NCBI RefSeq assembly: GCF_003576645.1
Contig: NC_044921.1
Coordinates: forward strand, 25,276,029 to 25,340,028
Direction of reading: 5' to 3'
DNA length: 64,000 nt
Source of the DNA: Ipomoea triloba
Taxonomy: Eukaryota > Streptophyta > Magnoliopsida > Solanales > Convolvulaceae
The notes below the pieces were generated by a model. It was not told the DNA's origin. It saw only the letters and a list, made by a program, of their open reading frames with translations, and did no database searches. Shown here in pieces: positions 10,690-24,562 of this stretch (the stretch's first letter is position 1; each line of letters starts with the position of its first letter). The position numbers and the translations under genes were made by a program.

Positions 10690-11812
10690 CAGGCCCGGTC
10701 TTATTATTTTATAGGCTTGGGGCATGACAAAAGAAATAGTAGCTTACTTGATGTTAACATATATTTAATACCTAAAATTTAAATTACATAAAGGAAAAAA
10801 TAAACTAATATGAAATAACTTGAAATAAGATTTACAAGTTTTTAGTAATGTTACATGAAAAAAATTTATAGGTACTTTCACAAAGAAATAATTTATAAAA
10901 ATGAATAAACAACTTAAAATCAAATAAACTTATAAACAATAACAAATACTACATTGTAATAGAGTTAATAATACTTAAAAAATAAGCTTATTATAAACAA
11001 TAACATTGTTATCATAATAAAGAATACATTAATTATTAATAAAAATTTACACAATTAGTTAAGATTATTGTTTGGATAAAATAATGTAAATAGAAAGCAT
11101 ATTATAAATCACAAATCTTATTTATTTATAACTTTTTTATAAGTACTTTTTCCATTAACCAAATATTCATTAAAAAAAAAACTTTTCAACAGTTTGATAA
11201 TATTTTTTTAAAAATATTTTGTTATCTAGTCTCACAAATCAAGGGGTTTTGTTGACTAAAAAATTTGAATAAAAAGCATATGATTTTAAAATAATTACGA
11301 TTGTCTGGATAAAATAATTTAAATAAAAAACATATTATAAATCATAAATGTGATATAAAAAAAAAAGGAGTAATGGGTCAAATCGTGAGACATGTCGGAT
11401 CTTTAATTAATTGATCAAATCTTTGACATAATTAATCAAAAGTCTGACTCGTCTCGCAAATTGAGACCCGTGAGACAGTATCACACAAAATTTTGCCTAA
11501 AAAAATCATTTACTTTTCAGTTTTCAACGTTGTGATATCTAATCTCACAATTAGGAGAATTTTGTTGACTAAAATGAGAGAAAAAGGATTCAACTCATTG
11601 TCCTTTTAAGGCTTTAAGTTGTAGTCTAAATATCTGCTACCAACCAAACAACTTTACCTTTATATGAAATGAAATATAAATGTATATTATTTACTTATAC
11701 ATATATATTATATACGGTATAAAAGAGGTAAGTGTTGAATTGGCCTCCTCACAGCATGGACCCTAGGCGGCGCGACAATGGTCCAGCCCGCCCTTACTCA
11801 TGGTCGGGCCTT
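10690..11812. mobile_element. degenerate non-autonomous DNA transposon
   Basis: GC-rich ends enclose about 1 kb of AT-rich DNA. The left end reads caggcccggtcttattattt and goes on to ggcttggggcatgac. The right end contains cctcctcacagcatggaccc, ctaggcggcgcgac and then tggtcgggcctta. The ends are weak inverted repeats (aggcccgg against cgggcct). The layout matches a common plant repeat class whose termini carry a gggccggccct-like motif. No transposase frame is present. Confidence 0.35.
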
Positions 11813-14786
11813 AGTGATAGATCGGGAGGTGACAGATGATGAGGGATGAGATGGAATGATATTTGTTTTTAATTACGAAATGAAAATTTTAATTGAAATA
11901 GTAATCATATCTCATAATTTTGTTTTAAAAAATTGTCAACGAAACAATAACTATAATTTTGATTTAAATTTCTAGTGTGTAACTCCGTAACCCAACATGC
12001 ACACCCCTAATTTCTACTAAAATTTTTAATATTAATATAACTACATTCGAAAATTGTACGTGTTATCTACAAAGATTGCTATATGGATTCACTTGATTCC
12101 ATTCATGGGATTTTTTTTTAAACCCTGCAATTAAAACTTATACGACCAACTCAACTCAAAAAGGTGTTCTTAAAAATAAAAATTGTAATTTTTAAGTACA
12201 AATGTTATGACATATCTACTCGACCTCCCTTTTTAAGTTCTTTTTAGGTATGAATCAGATGCAAAATATGAAATATATGCGTATGAATCAGATCAGATGC
12301 AAATGTAAAATATATGCTGGAATTTGGAATCCATAAAATAGTTAAATAATTAAAGTTTAAAGGAATCCTTAAATCACACTTAATTCTTCATTAATAATAT
12401 ATTGTTGACCAAAAACCAATAATTATAAATATTAAAATAGAAAGTAGACAATTTCTTTTTTGATTCTTAGAGTCGAAGGCCTGTCACTTCTCTTGACATT
12501 TTTGACAATTGGCCAGTTGGTTCATAACTCGAACATGAATACTGATATAATAACATGTATATATCGTACGCCGACTATACAAGCGAGGCGACGGGCATAT
12601 GTCGGCGGAGTTTAAGTCGGCCTTCTCAAGTCTCAGCGCCGCCAATGACACAAACCTGAAACGGAGCTGTCTTTAGTACACGTAAATTTGGTATTAAGAC
12701 AACATGTATGCATGTGGGATAAGGTGATTGGTGACAATATTTATGATAAAATCGGCTCCCAAATGCAAAGCAGACATTAATTCGTCACTTGTATAGGTTA
12801 CGTTGCAAGTTCATTCATTGTTTTGTCAGGTTGTCAACGGTAATTAATTTTTTTTACATAAGTAAAAATAAGTTATAGATTTTGTCGCGTATACTCTTAA
12901 ATAGTGACTGTGAATATATTTTCTTCATTATAAAAAAAATAAAGTTATAAATTAAACTGCTTTTTATTTACAAAAGTCGAATGGAATAGATTCATAAAGT
13001 GTAGATGAGATGATGTAGATCGTCAGATCGGTAGTTATGAAAGAGTGATTTGTTATCTTTGGAATATGATATGGCACGAATATGGTTATTTCAGTTTGGT
13101 AGTTGACTAGTTAAAGAAATTTATGGAGAAACGAAAATAAAAAATAAAAAATAAAACAAAAAAGGAGTCAAAAGGGTATGTAGAATATATATAGGTGCAT
13201 ACACATGCGATGTATAGTACAATTATAAAATATCTATATTTTCCCGGGGGGGAATCAAGATTAACATATAAATTACTATTAATTAAATAGGATTCGTTGA
13301 CAATAAGATTTGTCATCGGTTTCCATTCAACACCACGTGAACTATGCCACATGACCCCCATAATGCATAGTGTCACCACAAAGTTTTCAAATGATCTGAT
13401 TTTGTACCAAACACTTATTAAACAAATTACGGAGTATTAATGTGTACTTAATGTTTTCGTGTATGAGTTACTCCCCAAAATGTAATTAAATAAAAAAACT
13501 TGATATTTTTTTCAGCACTATTAACTATGTTCAGCTATGCCGCTCAACCATAAGGCCTTTGGCAGAAAAAAAAAAAAAAAAAGAAAAAAAAAGTGTTACT
13601 AAGTGCAATGGAATGTCAATGAAATGATATGGTTGTTTTCAACTTAACCAGGTATATTGGATTCGAACTTGAAAATGCAAGTATTTTGAGATTTTATAGG
13701 TGATTGATTAGGAAATGCAACTATCGTGAGGCTCTATAGTTGATCGGTGGAATAAACCTATAGTTATTTTTTAGCTGATATGATATTCAACATGTTTATG
13801 GCCTCAAGTGGACTAAATAATCTTCGGTTGAGGTTCAACGAGTTTTAATGGAGGTGTTCTTCTTTTAAAAAAAGTTTAATTTATTGGATGTTACTCTTAA
13901 AGACATATTAATGAACAATAAGACATGATATACATTGGTATAGCACCAACCAAAGTGACTGATAATATAAACTTGTAATCTTGAATCCTAACAATCATGT
14001 TCGCGCTAGTCAAAATTATATATAAACAACTTAAACTGGTTTACTTTATTGTAGTTCTTTGATAGTTAGAATCATAAAGTGTGATATGATCTACCCTATG
14101 CACATGTATACTAATTTTTTTAGAATATACCCCGTACTTACATTTATTACAAAATCATAATATATTAATAATCCAATGAACCAAATCGAATCTCAGCTCC
14201 TCTCTGTAATTCTGTTGATTCGATTTTAGCAATCAACTAGGGTGGTTTCCAAAGCATTATAATATTATCACAATATATGAATTAAAAAGATTAACAATTG
14301 CGATCTTTGGATGCCAACCAATCCTAATTAATACTGTAATTCTTTTTAAAAAATGAACTTTCCGCAATTTCCTAAGTGCTGCAACAAATGGCGGCTTATT
14401 TCACTATGTCGGCCCATGCCCCCATTCTTCACATTAAAATAAAAAATAAAAATACGAATGTATAACCTCATAAGTGACGTCTAGATTGTTGTGATACATT
14501 ATTGTAACTCAATTATAACACAAGAGAGTTCACACGTTCGAAGCGCTTTGCCTTTTTCAGTTTAGCAACAGTAATTCAATTGAATACAGAAATTAAACAT
14601 TCTTCTTGACTGGACAGGTTATTCTTATCCTTATACTTAATTTTTGTTTTTAATTTTTACTTACTAGTTGAACTGTTCATGCTGACCTAAATAGTTCCTC
14701 AAGTGCCTATATAAGAAGGCCTCAGAGCATTTAAGCATTTCACAAATCACAACTTTCTTTGACTTGAGAAAGAGAGAGAGAGAGAA
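11813..14786. other. upstream region of UGT gene 1, shared with genes 2 and 3
   Basis: No gene. From 12540 the sequence matches the region upstream of gene 3 (28190-28440: gtttaagtcggccttc, gccaatgacacaaacctg, ataaaatyggctccc). The part around 13310-13400 (catcggtttccat, caacaccacgtgaactatgc) matches 19790-19880 upstream of gene 2. A SINE-like remnant lies at about 13955-14110. The proximal 500 bp (aaccaaatcgaatctcagct, cggcccatgcccccattctt) is shared with gene 2 and partly with gene 3. Confidence 0.6.
14708..14716 (+). promoter_or_regulatory. TATA box of UGT gene 1
   Basis: tatataaga lies about 75 bp upstream of the ATG and is followed by a short leader containing a GA repeat (gagaaagagagagagagag). 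The equivalent positions upstream of genes 2 and 3 read ctataagaa and catataagaa. Confidence 0.6.
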
Positions 14787-16488
14787 ATGGGTTCTCTTAG
14801 ATCAGAACTAGACAAGCCCCATGCAGTGTGCATACCATATCCGGCTCAAGGCCATATCAACCCCATGCTAAAACTAGCCAAGATTCTTCATCACAAAGGC
14901 TTCCACATCACCTTTGTCAACACTGAATTTAACCGCCGCCGCCTGCAGAGAACCCGGGGACCGGAATCTCTCCGGGGCCTGCCGTCGTTCCGTTTTGAGA
15001 CCATCCCGGACGGCCTTCCCCCGTCGGACGCGGATTCCACCCAGGACATCCCCTCGCTCTGCGAGTCTACTAGCGCCACCTGTTTAGGCCCTTTCAAGGA
15101 CCTTCTTGCCAGGCTTAATAACACCGCCGTGTCAAACGCCCCCCCGGTGTCCTGCATAGTTTCCGACGGGGTCATGAGCTTCACCGTCGCCGCCGCTGAG
15201 GAGCTGGGCATCCCGGAAGTCCTGTTCTGGACTACTAGCGCCTGTGGCTTCTTGGGCTACATGCATTACACTCTGCTCTGCGAAAAGGGCTATTTTCCTT
15301 TCAAAGGTAACAAAATTCTTGCCTGTAATTAACAATAAAAATGATTGATATAGACAATTTCAATTAATTTGGTTAGACTGATTTGACAATTAATATGTTA
15401 CAAATTTTCAATCCCAACAAAATTATATATTAACCTTATTGGTTTGAGCTGATAAGTTATTTCAGTCCATTATTAGTTAGAGTCACAGTGCAGGATTTAG
15501 TCGGTAGTGATGCAAATTATAGATTTCATTTTTTTCAATGTTTCTTTCAGATGAGAGTTACCTGACAAATGGGTATCTGGAGACGGAGTTGGATTGGGTA
15601 AAAGGCATGAAAGGCATACGTTTGAGAGATCTTCCATCTTTCTTTAGAACCACAAATCCAGATGAATACATGTTCAAGTTCTTGGTACAAGAAACAGGGA
15701 GAGCGGGTAGGGCTTCTGCAGTCATTCTCAACACCTTTGACGCGTTGGAGCATGAAGCTTTAATGGCTCTTAAGTCCATGCTGCCGGCGGTCTACACCGT
15801 CGGCCCATTACAGTTCCTCCAGACAGAGGTCAAAGACAGCAACGTAAGAGCTCTCGCAACAAACCTCTGGAAAGAAGACACCTCCTGCCTGGAATGGCTG
15901 GACACGAAAGCGCCAAACTCTGTCGTCTATGTTAACTATGGCAGCATAACAGTGATGACACCAGACCAGCTCTCGGAGTTTGCCTGGGGATTAGCGAACT
16001 CCAAGAAACCATTCTTGTGGATCGTCCGGCCCGACCTGGTCACCGGGGAGGGGGCTATTCTCCCACCGGAATTCGTGGAAGAAACAAAAGACAGGGGAAT
16101 GCTCTCGAGCTGGTGTCCCCAGGAAGAAGTCCTGGCCCACCCAGCTATCGGAGGGTTCTTGACCCACAACGGATGGAACTCGACTCTTGAGAGCATCTGC
16201 AGCGGGGTGCCAATGCTTTGCTGGCCGTTCTTCGCCGAGCAGCAGACCAATTGCCATTATGCTTGCAGTAAATGGGGGATTGGCAGGGAGATTGACAGCA
16301 ATGTGAAGAGGGATGAAGTTGAGAAGCTTGTGAGGGAGTTAATGGAAGGAGAGAAGGGAGGAGAGATGAAGAAGAAAGCCATAGAATGGAAGAAGTTAGC
16401 AGAAGAAGCTGCAACTTCTTCTATTGGATCATCGCACATAAACATAGAAAAACTCATCAATCTTCATCTCCTTCCTCCAAAATATTAG
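14787..16488 (+). CDS. UGT85A-like: UDP-glycosyltransferase, UGT85A-type, gene 1
   Basis: Exons 14787-15306 and 15551-16488 join across a 244-bp GT-AG intron (donor aaag/gtaaca, acceptor tttctttcag) to give 485 residues, the usual family length. The N-terminal acceptor domain starts [18 protein letters not shown] with catalytic His23; the partner Asp127 lies in CIVSDG. The 44-residue plant sugar-donor (PSPG) box spans 361-404, from [15 protein letters not shown] to WPFFAEQ. It has HNGWNS where most plant UGTs have HCGWNS (Asn380). Such enzymes move glucose from UDP-glucose to small hydroxyl-bearing molecules in the cytosol. UGT85 relatives act on iridoids, cyanohydrins, diterpenes and cytokinins, so the acceptor cannot be told from sequence. 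Confidence 0.93.
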
Positions 16489-19400
16489 AAGTCACCCCTA
16501 TTGACTTGCCCACAAAAGATAAACATTTTACCACTTCAAACTCTCACATCCTACATAGGATAGTGGAGGGTATCACCATCATTCATATCTTTTACATTTT
16601 ATGAGCTTTTTTCTTCATTTTTTAGTGTAATAAATAAATAAAGTTTAAAAATTAGTTACTTTTTTTTTTTTTGTATCTTTTTATATCTTGGAATATGTTA
16701 TGCTTAATTTATTATTATTTGGAGTAATTTAAGCAAACAAGTCTATTGTTAAAATCATATAATAATATCGAGTTATTATTATTGTCATTATGAATATCAA
16801 TTTTAAGTATATGTCACTATCTAATTATTACTATATTAATGTTTAGAAAGTGATATATGAAATATGAGATTAGGTAAATCGTCATATGTAATATTGATGA
16901 TAAAAGAGAGAAAAGGAAAAATCCAGTAATACATAATTTTACAACACAAGATAAAAAATTCCTAATTTGTTTTACAGAATTTCGTAAAGCAAGACACAAA
17001 AACTCATAATATAAAATACATACACATAAACCAGGGTTCAGGGTGAGTGTAAACCTTGGCCCAACATGTAAAAAAGATTGACATTTTTCATTATGATGTG
17101 ATTCCTACTCATTAGGCAGCCCATGAATAGGCTTACCAACCAATAATTAAAAAGAAATAAACCAATCAAATGATACGAAATCAGAAAGAAAAAAAAAATT
17201 AGAAATGCATAGCATTACTCATAACATTTTTCTTTCAACTAACCAAGTAGGCAAGTACCAATGGAAATAAATATCAATGAACCATATGCAACTTGTGCTT
17301 TCAAGTCTTCAATGTCCGCCTACCAGCCCATCCCCAACTTGTATGGGCATACATATGTTTTCTCCATCATTTGAAAGCTCTAGAAATGTGGACAATTATT
17401 ATCACTCTAAGGAGGTAGACAATTTTTTAAAAAATTCAAAATTACAAATTTACCAAAAAATCTTTTGGATAATATAATTAATTCAATACGTGTGATACAC
17501 GCATCATATATATATATATAAAGAGTAGACGATGGTGGCAGATTAAATGCTAAATTTTAAAAAATTTTCCTATTTATTATCTGCTTAGAAATTAATATAA
17601 AAAAGACAAATTTAAAAATTATGAGATAATAAACATAACAGATAAAATGAAATTAAGATATGATAGTGTATACCGTGAAAATATAATTTTAAAATAGTGA
17701 AACTATGTAAAGTATTTGATCAACATTTTTTAAGATAAGAAATTGTTATCTCATCTTATCTCTTAGTTATATGAGTCAAACAAGGAGTAGTCAAAGTTAA
17801 CATTATATTACGTCTTCAGCAAAATTTGTCTTTTCCGTGAAGTTCGAAGAATACCACATGGGAGATGGATTATTAGTATTACTTTCCACTCTTATATATA
17901 ATATATATACTTATGAAACAATTATATGAATAGGACTTTTTGAAAAAAAAAATATAAATGAAAGCTAAAGTGGTACGTGTACATGTGCATGGCATGGTAC
18001 GTTTTCCTATCACTCCAAATTCGCTTAATCAGCTCTAGAAAATGAAAAAACAATATAATAATCTCTCAACATCAAATTCTAAATTAAATGTATTTTTTTT
18101 TGTGACGAGGGGAACGTGCAGTCAGAACACTATTTAATAGTATGCACTAGGTAAATCTCATTCTTGTAAAATAGACGAGATAAATCACACTATAATGATC
18201 TTATTCAACATACTTAAATAATAATATATTGATAGAAATTGAACTCATGACTTTCAAGTACCAAAATTATATTACACCCACTCAGTCACTCGTTGGGAGC
18301 AATGTACTTATTTTTGTTTCGATGAAGGGATGCAAGTTTTTATCTTGTTTTAAGATAGGGATAAGCTCTCCATTATTGGCAGAAATGCAGAAAGTCAGTT
18401 GCCATTTTTGACAATTGGTGCATCAAAGAAATAATCATAATCCATTCCTAATTAATTAAATCAAGTAAAGGTTATCTGATATTTTCTTATATATTGACAC
18501 CACTAAATGGGTTTCGTTCGAGATAATTACAATTCCATTCCCACATAATTCTGAAAGTAAGCAAATTCTTTCGTTTGGTTGGAAGGAATTGCAATTCTGC
18601 GAAATTAAAATTTCCTCATTTTCATGTAATTAGAATCTCATACCAATCTTCCGGTTGGTATTTCAATTCCATGGATTTTAGGAAGAAAAAAATAACTTTA
18701 AGAAAAAATTACCCCTTTTTTTAAAACCTAAACTTGATGCTTTACCTCTCTCTTTCGATTATAGTGTGCCACAATAATACTAGAACCAAATATGGATGTT
18801 CTAATAAAAAAGGACCAAATGTGAAATGTCACTTATAAATCTAGGACCAAAAATGAAATTAACTCTATATTTTAATCTATTTTACAGTTATTTAGTAGCG
18901 TACCATGCACTGTTATTTTGGCACGTGATGTATAGAGTATGAAATATAGATACCATATGCATACACTATTGTCTCACAAATTCACTATAAATAAATTGAT
19001 TACTCGTTTGGTGTGTACATTTATTAATTCAAAAAAAAAATGAATGGATGAAGTAAATTCATCATTAATTACGTCGTACGGTGTGTATAGACAAGATTGG
19101 AGTTCGAAAATCAATCACTTTCGAGTGACATGCTTAACAATAGTAGCATAAATAGATGATAAATCACTTGTTATTATAACTTGTTAATTGATGTGTTGAC
19201 GTGCTACTTAAAGTTAATCAAGTGTAAAAATTCGACCCAACCTTAAGAAAAAAATATTGCATATCAAGAAAGATGTGTACAAATATATCAAGAAAGTTGT
19301 GTTATAGACTAAGATGCCAACTCTAAAAAGAAAAATTATTGCTTCAACGGTATTTAATTTCTTATATTAATAAAATAAGTTATAGATTTTGTCAATATTT

Positions 19401-20544
19401 TATTGGTCGAACTCGTGAGGCTTTTAAAATGAATATAATTTATAGTTTTTGTATGATTGGGAAGTTATTATATAAGAGTGTGGGCATACATTCTTAGGTA
19501 GTGACTATTTGTTATCTTTGGAATATGATAGGGCACCAACATAGTTTTGTTTTTTTGTTTTTTGTTTTTGTTTTTGTTTTTTTTTTAAGTCAAAAGGTAT
19601 GTACAAATGTACAATATAGGTGCATACACATGCAATAAAGTCCCTTCGGGAACATCCGATAAAATTGGAACGACACATGCAATGTAGAATTATAAAATAC
19701 CATTATATTTTCCCAAAATGATAGGATACATACATATATAACATATAAATTACTATTAATTAAATAGGATTAGTTGGCAATAAGATTTGTCATCGGTTTC
19801 CATCCAACACCACGTGAACTATGCCACATGACCCACTGACCCCCATAATGCATAGTATCACCACAAAGTTTTGAAATGATTTTGTACCAAACACTCTTAT
19901 TAAACATAATTAGTGAGTACTTAATTTTTTCGTGTATGAGTTACTCCCCAAAATGCAATTAAATAAAAAAAAACTTGTTATTAATTACTATGGAGTGTCA
20001 ATGAAATGATAGGGTGTTTTTAACTTAACCAAGTATCTTGGATTCGAACTTAAAAAATGCAAGTATTTTGAGGTTCTATAGGTGACTGATTAGAAAATGC
20101 AACTATTTTGAGGTTTTATAGTTGACCGGCCGGTGGAAGAAATCTGTAATTATTTTCTGGCTGATATGTACACTCAACATGCTTATGGTCTCAATTGGAC
20201 TAAATGATCTTCGGGTGAGGTTCAACGAGTTTTGACGGAGGTATTCCTTTTAGAAGAAGGTAATTTATTGATGTTACTCTTAAAGACATATTAATGAACA
20301 ATAAGACATAGATATATATTGGGGTAACCCTATCCAAGATGACTGGTGATATAAACTTGGAATCATAATGTCACAAGTTTGAATCTTAGTACTCATGTTT
20401 TAATTTGCGCTAGTAAATTATATATGGACAATTTAGACTGATTTATCTCATTGTAATTTTTTTGTTAGTTAGAATCATAAGGTGAAATAATATACTCAGT
20501 GTACACCCTCACTAATTCTTTGACTGCCATTTGCTATGTTTATT

Positions 20545-20662
20545 ATCGCCACACGCAATAACAAATTAAATGTTTATTAATCCTTTTTTTTTTTCACCAC
20601 ACGCAATAACAAATTAAATGTTTATTAATACTTTTTTTTTTCACCACACGCAAAAACAATCA
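20545..20662. repeat. 47-48 bp tandem repeat, about 2.3 copies
   Basis: The unit accacacgcaataacaaatt, followed by aaatgtttattaat and a poly-T run, starts at about 20547, 20595 and 20642; the third copy is partial. Confidence 0.75.
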
Positions 20663-21611
20663 ATTCAACAAACTTAGCTTGTTGAACCTTATTTAGTTGG
20701 AATCAACCTGGCACACTATCGATTATTATTATAATGAAAGATATTAATTTTTATTTCTTAAATTTACCAATAATTAATTAATGTCATATCAAAAGATAGT
20801 AGCTTTATGAGAAAACATAGCAACACTCAATTACCTAAAAACATAATAAGTTACGATCTAAACATAATAAGTCAAGATCTAAGATATATCTTGATTTATG
20901 TTTGTTTTTTATATGCTAATAAATGTATACATTTTACTTTGAATATTGTACACTTTAATTTTATTGAACAAAATTGTTCTTATTACCATTCTTGTTAAAA
21001 AAAACTACCTTAGACTATTATTATTTAATTATAGCATTGAGGACTCCATCATTATTGCCTTACACTTATATCTATCATTCTATTAAAACCATTATATAAT
21101 TAATTTAATTGCTAATTATATTTTAATTAAATTTCTATGAATATTAAATCATGTGTGTATGTGTATATAATATATACATGCATATATATAACTTGAACTA
21201 TAATTTTTAATTAATTAATATTTTAATATTAGACATGAATTTTCGTGAACGCATGCACATACAAAATGCTAGTAATAATAATATATACTTACAAACTTTA
21301 TAACCATACCCATTTACAAAAAAACTTGTAACTACTACCTAAATATGCGTTTGGGTGAATCTCGTTTTATGATTCTAATTAATAAAAGACCACAAAATTA
21401 GTCTAAGTTATACATAACTAATCTTCTTAACACGTTTACTAGATTTTTTTTTTTAAATATACCACGTACTTATGTTTATTACAAAATCATAATATATTAA
21501 TAAACCAAATCGAATCTCCTCTCTGATCTGTAATTCTGTTGATGGGATTTTAGCAATCAAATAGGGTGCGTGGTTTCGATGAAAGCATTATAATATTATC
21601 ACATGATTTAT

Positions 21612-21715
21612 AAATTGAAAAGATTAACGATTGCGATCTTTGGATGTCAACCAATCCTAATTAAATTGAAAAGATTAACGATTGCGATTTTTGGATGTCA
21701 ACCAATCCTAATTAA
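21612..21715. repeat. 51-bp tandem duplication in the UGT2 upstream region
   Basis: aaattgaaaagattaacgat at 21612 recurs at 21663. The matching region of gene 1 (14281-14335) has one copy, so the duplication arose after the two genes separated. Confidence 0.85.
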
Positions 21716-21725
21716 TACTGTAATG

Positions 21726-22112
21726 TTTTTTTTCTTTTTTTTGAGAAATAAACATTTCATTAATTAAGAAAGATATGAAATGAGTACATCAACGAGAAAG
21801 GGTTAGGGAGAAGACCCTCACTCCTTACGATCTGCAATGAGCAAAACACCCCTAGCTAATAAATTGACTGCTTCATTCACAGACCGTTTAACAAAAACAA
21901 AGTTTAAATTATGGAAGTTTTTAATTAGGACCCTAAGTCAAACGAGGAATAACAATTGGGGTTTTTTTAAGCCTTTGACTACCAACAGATGGAGCATCCG
22001 TTTCGATCTGAGCTTCCAAACACATGTTTTGATTTAAGCCAATTTAAAGCTTTACAGACGGTCAATGCTTGTGCCAGCTTAGAATTAATTGTAGAAACAT
22101 GTGTATTGCTGT
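21726..22112 (-). mobile_element. 5'-truncated LINE (L1 type) 3' end in the UGT2 promoter
   Basis: Relative to gene 1, where aatactgtaattctttttaa runs straight on to aatgaactttccgc, about 380 bp is inserted here. On the minus strand the insert ends in a poly(A) run, seen as poly-T at 21726-21741. Before that it encodes FVFVKRSVNEAVNLLARG and then ADRKE with a stop, the C-terminal end of the RNase H domain known from plant L1-like retrotransposons. Upstream the frame is broken. Only the last part of the element inserted, as is usual for LINEs. Confidence 0.75.
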
Positions 22113-22458
22113 TTTAAAAATGAACTTTCCGCAATTTCCTTAGTGCTGCAACGAATGGCGGTTTAATTATTTCGCTATGTCGGCCCATGGCCCCATTCTT
22201 CACCTAAAAAAAAAAAAAAACAAACAAAAGACAAAATCAAAAAATACAATGCATGACTTCATAAGTGATGTCTAGATTGCTGTGATACATTATTGGAACT
22301 CAATTATTATTACACGAGATAGTTCACACGTTTGAAGCACGTAACCTTTTCTGTTCCGTTTAGAACTGTTCCTCAAGTGGCTATAAGAAGGGCTCAAAGC
22401 ATTGAAGCATTTCACAAATCAAAACTTTTGTTTACTAGAGAAAGAGAGAGAGAGAGAA

Positions 22459-24128
22459 ATGGGTTCTCTTAGCTCAGAACTAGACAAGCCCCATGCAGTG
22501 TGCATACCCTATCCGGCTCAAGGCCATATCAACCCCATGCTAAAACTAGCCAAGATTCTCCACCACAAAGGCTTCCACATCACCTTCGTCAACACAGAAT
22601 TCAACCACCGCCGCCTGGAGAGAACCCGGGGCCCGGAATCTCTCCGGGGACTACCGTCGTTCCGTTTCGAGACAATCCCCGACGGTCTTCCCGTGTCGGA
22701 CGCGGATGTCACCCAGGATATCCCGTCGCTCTGCGAGTCTACTAGTGCCACTTGTTTGGGTCCTTTCAAGGAGCTTCTTGCTAGGCTTAATGACACCGCC
22801 GTGTCAAATGCTCCCCCGGTGTCCTGCATAGTCTCCGACGGGGTCATGAGCTTCACCGTCGACGCCGCCGAGGAGCTGGGCATCCCGGAAGTCCTGTTCT
22901 GGACTACTAGCGCATGTGGCTTCTTGGGTTACATGCATTTCACTCAGCTCCTCGACAAGGGCTACACCCCTCTCAAAGGTAACAAATTTCTTCCTGGTCG
23001 TTAACACAAAAAATGATAGATATAGAAAATTCCAGCTAAATTTATTAGACTGATTTGACAACTAAAATATTACAAAATCATATATTAACATTGGTTTGAG
23101 CTGATAAACTATTACAGTCTATTATTAATTAGAGTCACAATGCAGGATTTACTGATTGAAATTACTGATTTTTTTCAATGTTTCTTTTAGATGAGAGTTA
23201 CCTGACAAATGGGTATCTGGAGACGGAGTTGGATTGGGTAAAAGGCATGAAAGGCATACGTCTGAGAGACCTTCCATCTTTCTTGAGAACCACAAATCCA
23301 GATGAATATATGTTGAAGTTCATCTTACAAGAAACCGAGAGAGCGAGAAGGGCTTCTGCCATAGTTCTCAACACCTTTGATGCGTTAGAGCATGAAGCTT
23401 TAATGGCGCTTCAGTCTATGCTCCCGCCGGTCTACGCTGTCGGCCCATTACAGTTCCTTCAGACACAGGTCAAAGACAGCAACGTAAGAGCACTCGCAAC
23501 AAACCTCTGGAAAGAGGACACCTCCTGTCTGGAATGGCTGGACACGAAAGCGCCAAACTCGGTCGTCTATGTTAACTATGGCAGCATAACAGTGATGACA
23601 CCAGACCAGCTCTTGGAGTTCGCCTGGGGATTAGCGAACTCCAAGAAACCATTCTTGTGGATCGTCCGGCCCGACTTGGTCACCGGGGAGGCGGCAATAA
23701 TCCCACCCGAATTCTTGGAGGAAACTAAAGACAGGGGAATGCTTTCGAGCTGGTGCTCCCAGGAACAAGTCCTGAGCCACCCGGCTGTCGGGGGATTCTT
23801 GACCCACAACGGATGGAACTCGACTCTCGAGAGCACCTGCAGCGGGGTGCCAATGCTGTGCTGGCCGTTCTTCGCCGAGCAGCAGACCAATTGCTACTAT
23901 GCTTGCAGTAAATGGGGGATTGGCAAGGAAATTGACAGCAATGTGAAGAGGGATGAAGTAGAGAAGCTTATGAGGGAGTTAATGGAGGGAGAGAAGGGAG
24001 GAGAGATGAAGAAGAAAGCCATGGAATGGAAGAAGTTAGCAGAAGAAGCTGCAACTTCTTCCATTGGATCATCACACATAAACATAGACAAACTCATCAA
24101 TCTTCATCTCCTTCCTCCAAAATATTAA
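22459..24128 (+). CDS. UGT85A-like: UDP-glycosyltransferase, UGT85A-type, gene 2
   Basis: Exons 22459-22978 and 23191-24128 flank a 212-bp intron at the same place and phase as in gene 1 and give 485 residues. The start is the ATG of [12 protein letters not shown]; an in-frame ATG 57 nt upstream lies in the GA-rich leader and has no counterpart in the other copies. Catalytic His23 (PAQGHINPM) and Asp127 (SDG) are kept. The PSPG box begins WCSQ rather than WCPQ and contains HNGWNS and LESTCSGVP, the Ser and Thr being changes unique to this copy. Flanks match those of gene 1, so this is a unit-length tandem duplicate. Acceptor substrate is unknown. Confidence 0.93.
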
Positions 24129-24562
24129 ACTCATCAATCCTATTTGGTGTGATAGGATAGTGGAGGGTATCACCATCATTCATTTATCTTTTACATTTTG
24201 TGAGCTTTTTTCTTCATTTTTTAGTGTAATAAATAAAGTTTAAAAATAGTTGTTTATTGTATCTTATTATAACTTGGAATACGGCGGTATTGCTTAATCT
24301 TTTATTATTTGGAGTAATTTAAGCAAGTAGGTCTATCTATGTGAAAATCATATAATAATGTCCCGAGTTGTTATTATTGTCATCATGAATCTCAATCTTA
24401 AGTTATATGTCACTATCTAATTACTATATTAATGTTTGGAAACTGATATATGAAATGTGAGATTTTGTAAATCGTCACATGTTATGTTGCTAATAAATAA
24501 GAGAGAAGGAAAAGAAACAATGTTGTCACTTTTTTTTTTTAATAAATAAAAGGGTCAATCTA

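Larger units (their letters stand above)
16489..22401. other. UGT1-UGT2 intergenic region
   Basis: No gene seen. 16489-16800 is the likely 3' UTR (tttagtgtaataaataaa). 17270-17420 (cctaccagcccatccccaac, then ttgaaagctctag) is shared with the 3' flanks of genes 2 and 3. 17520-18420 is shared with the flank downstream of gene 4. 18570-18760 is a relic of the gtttggttggaa MITE family. 19480-22400 is the duplicated upstream region of gene 2, with a SINE remnant at 20335-20510. Confidence 0.6.
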
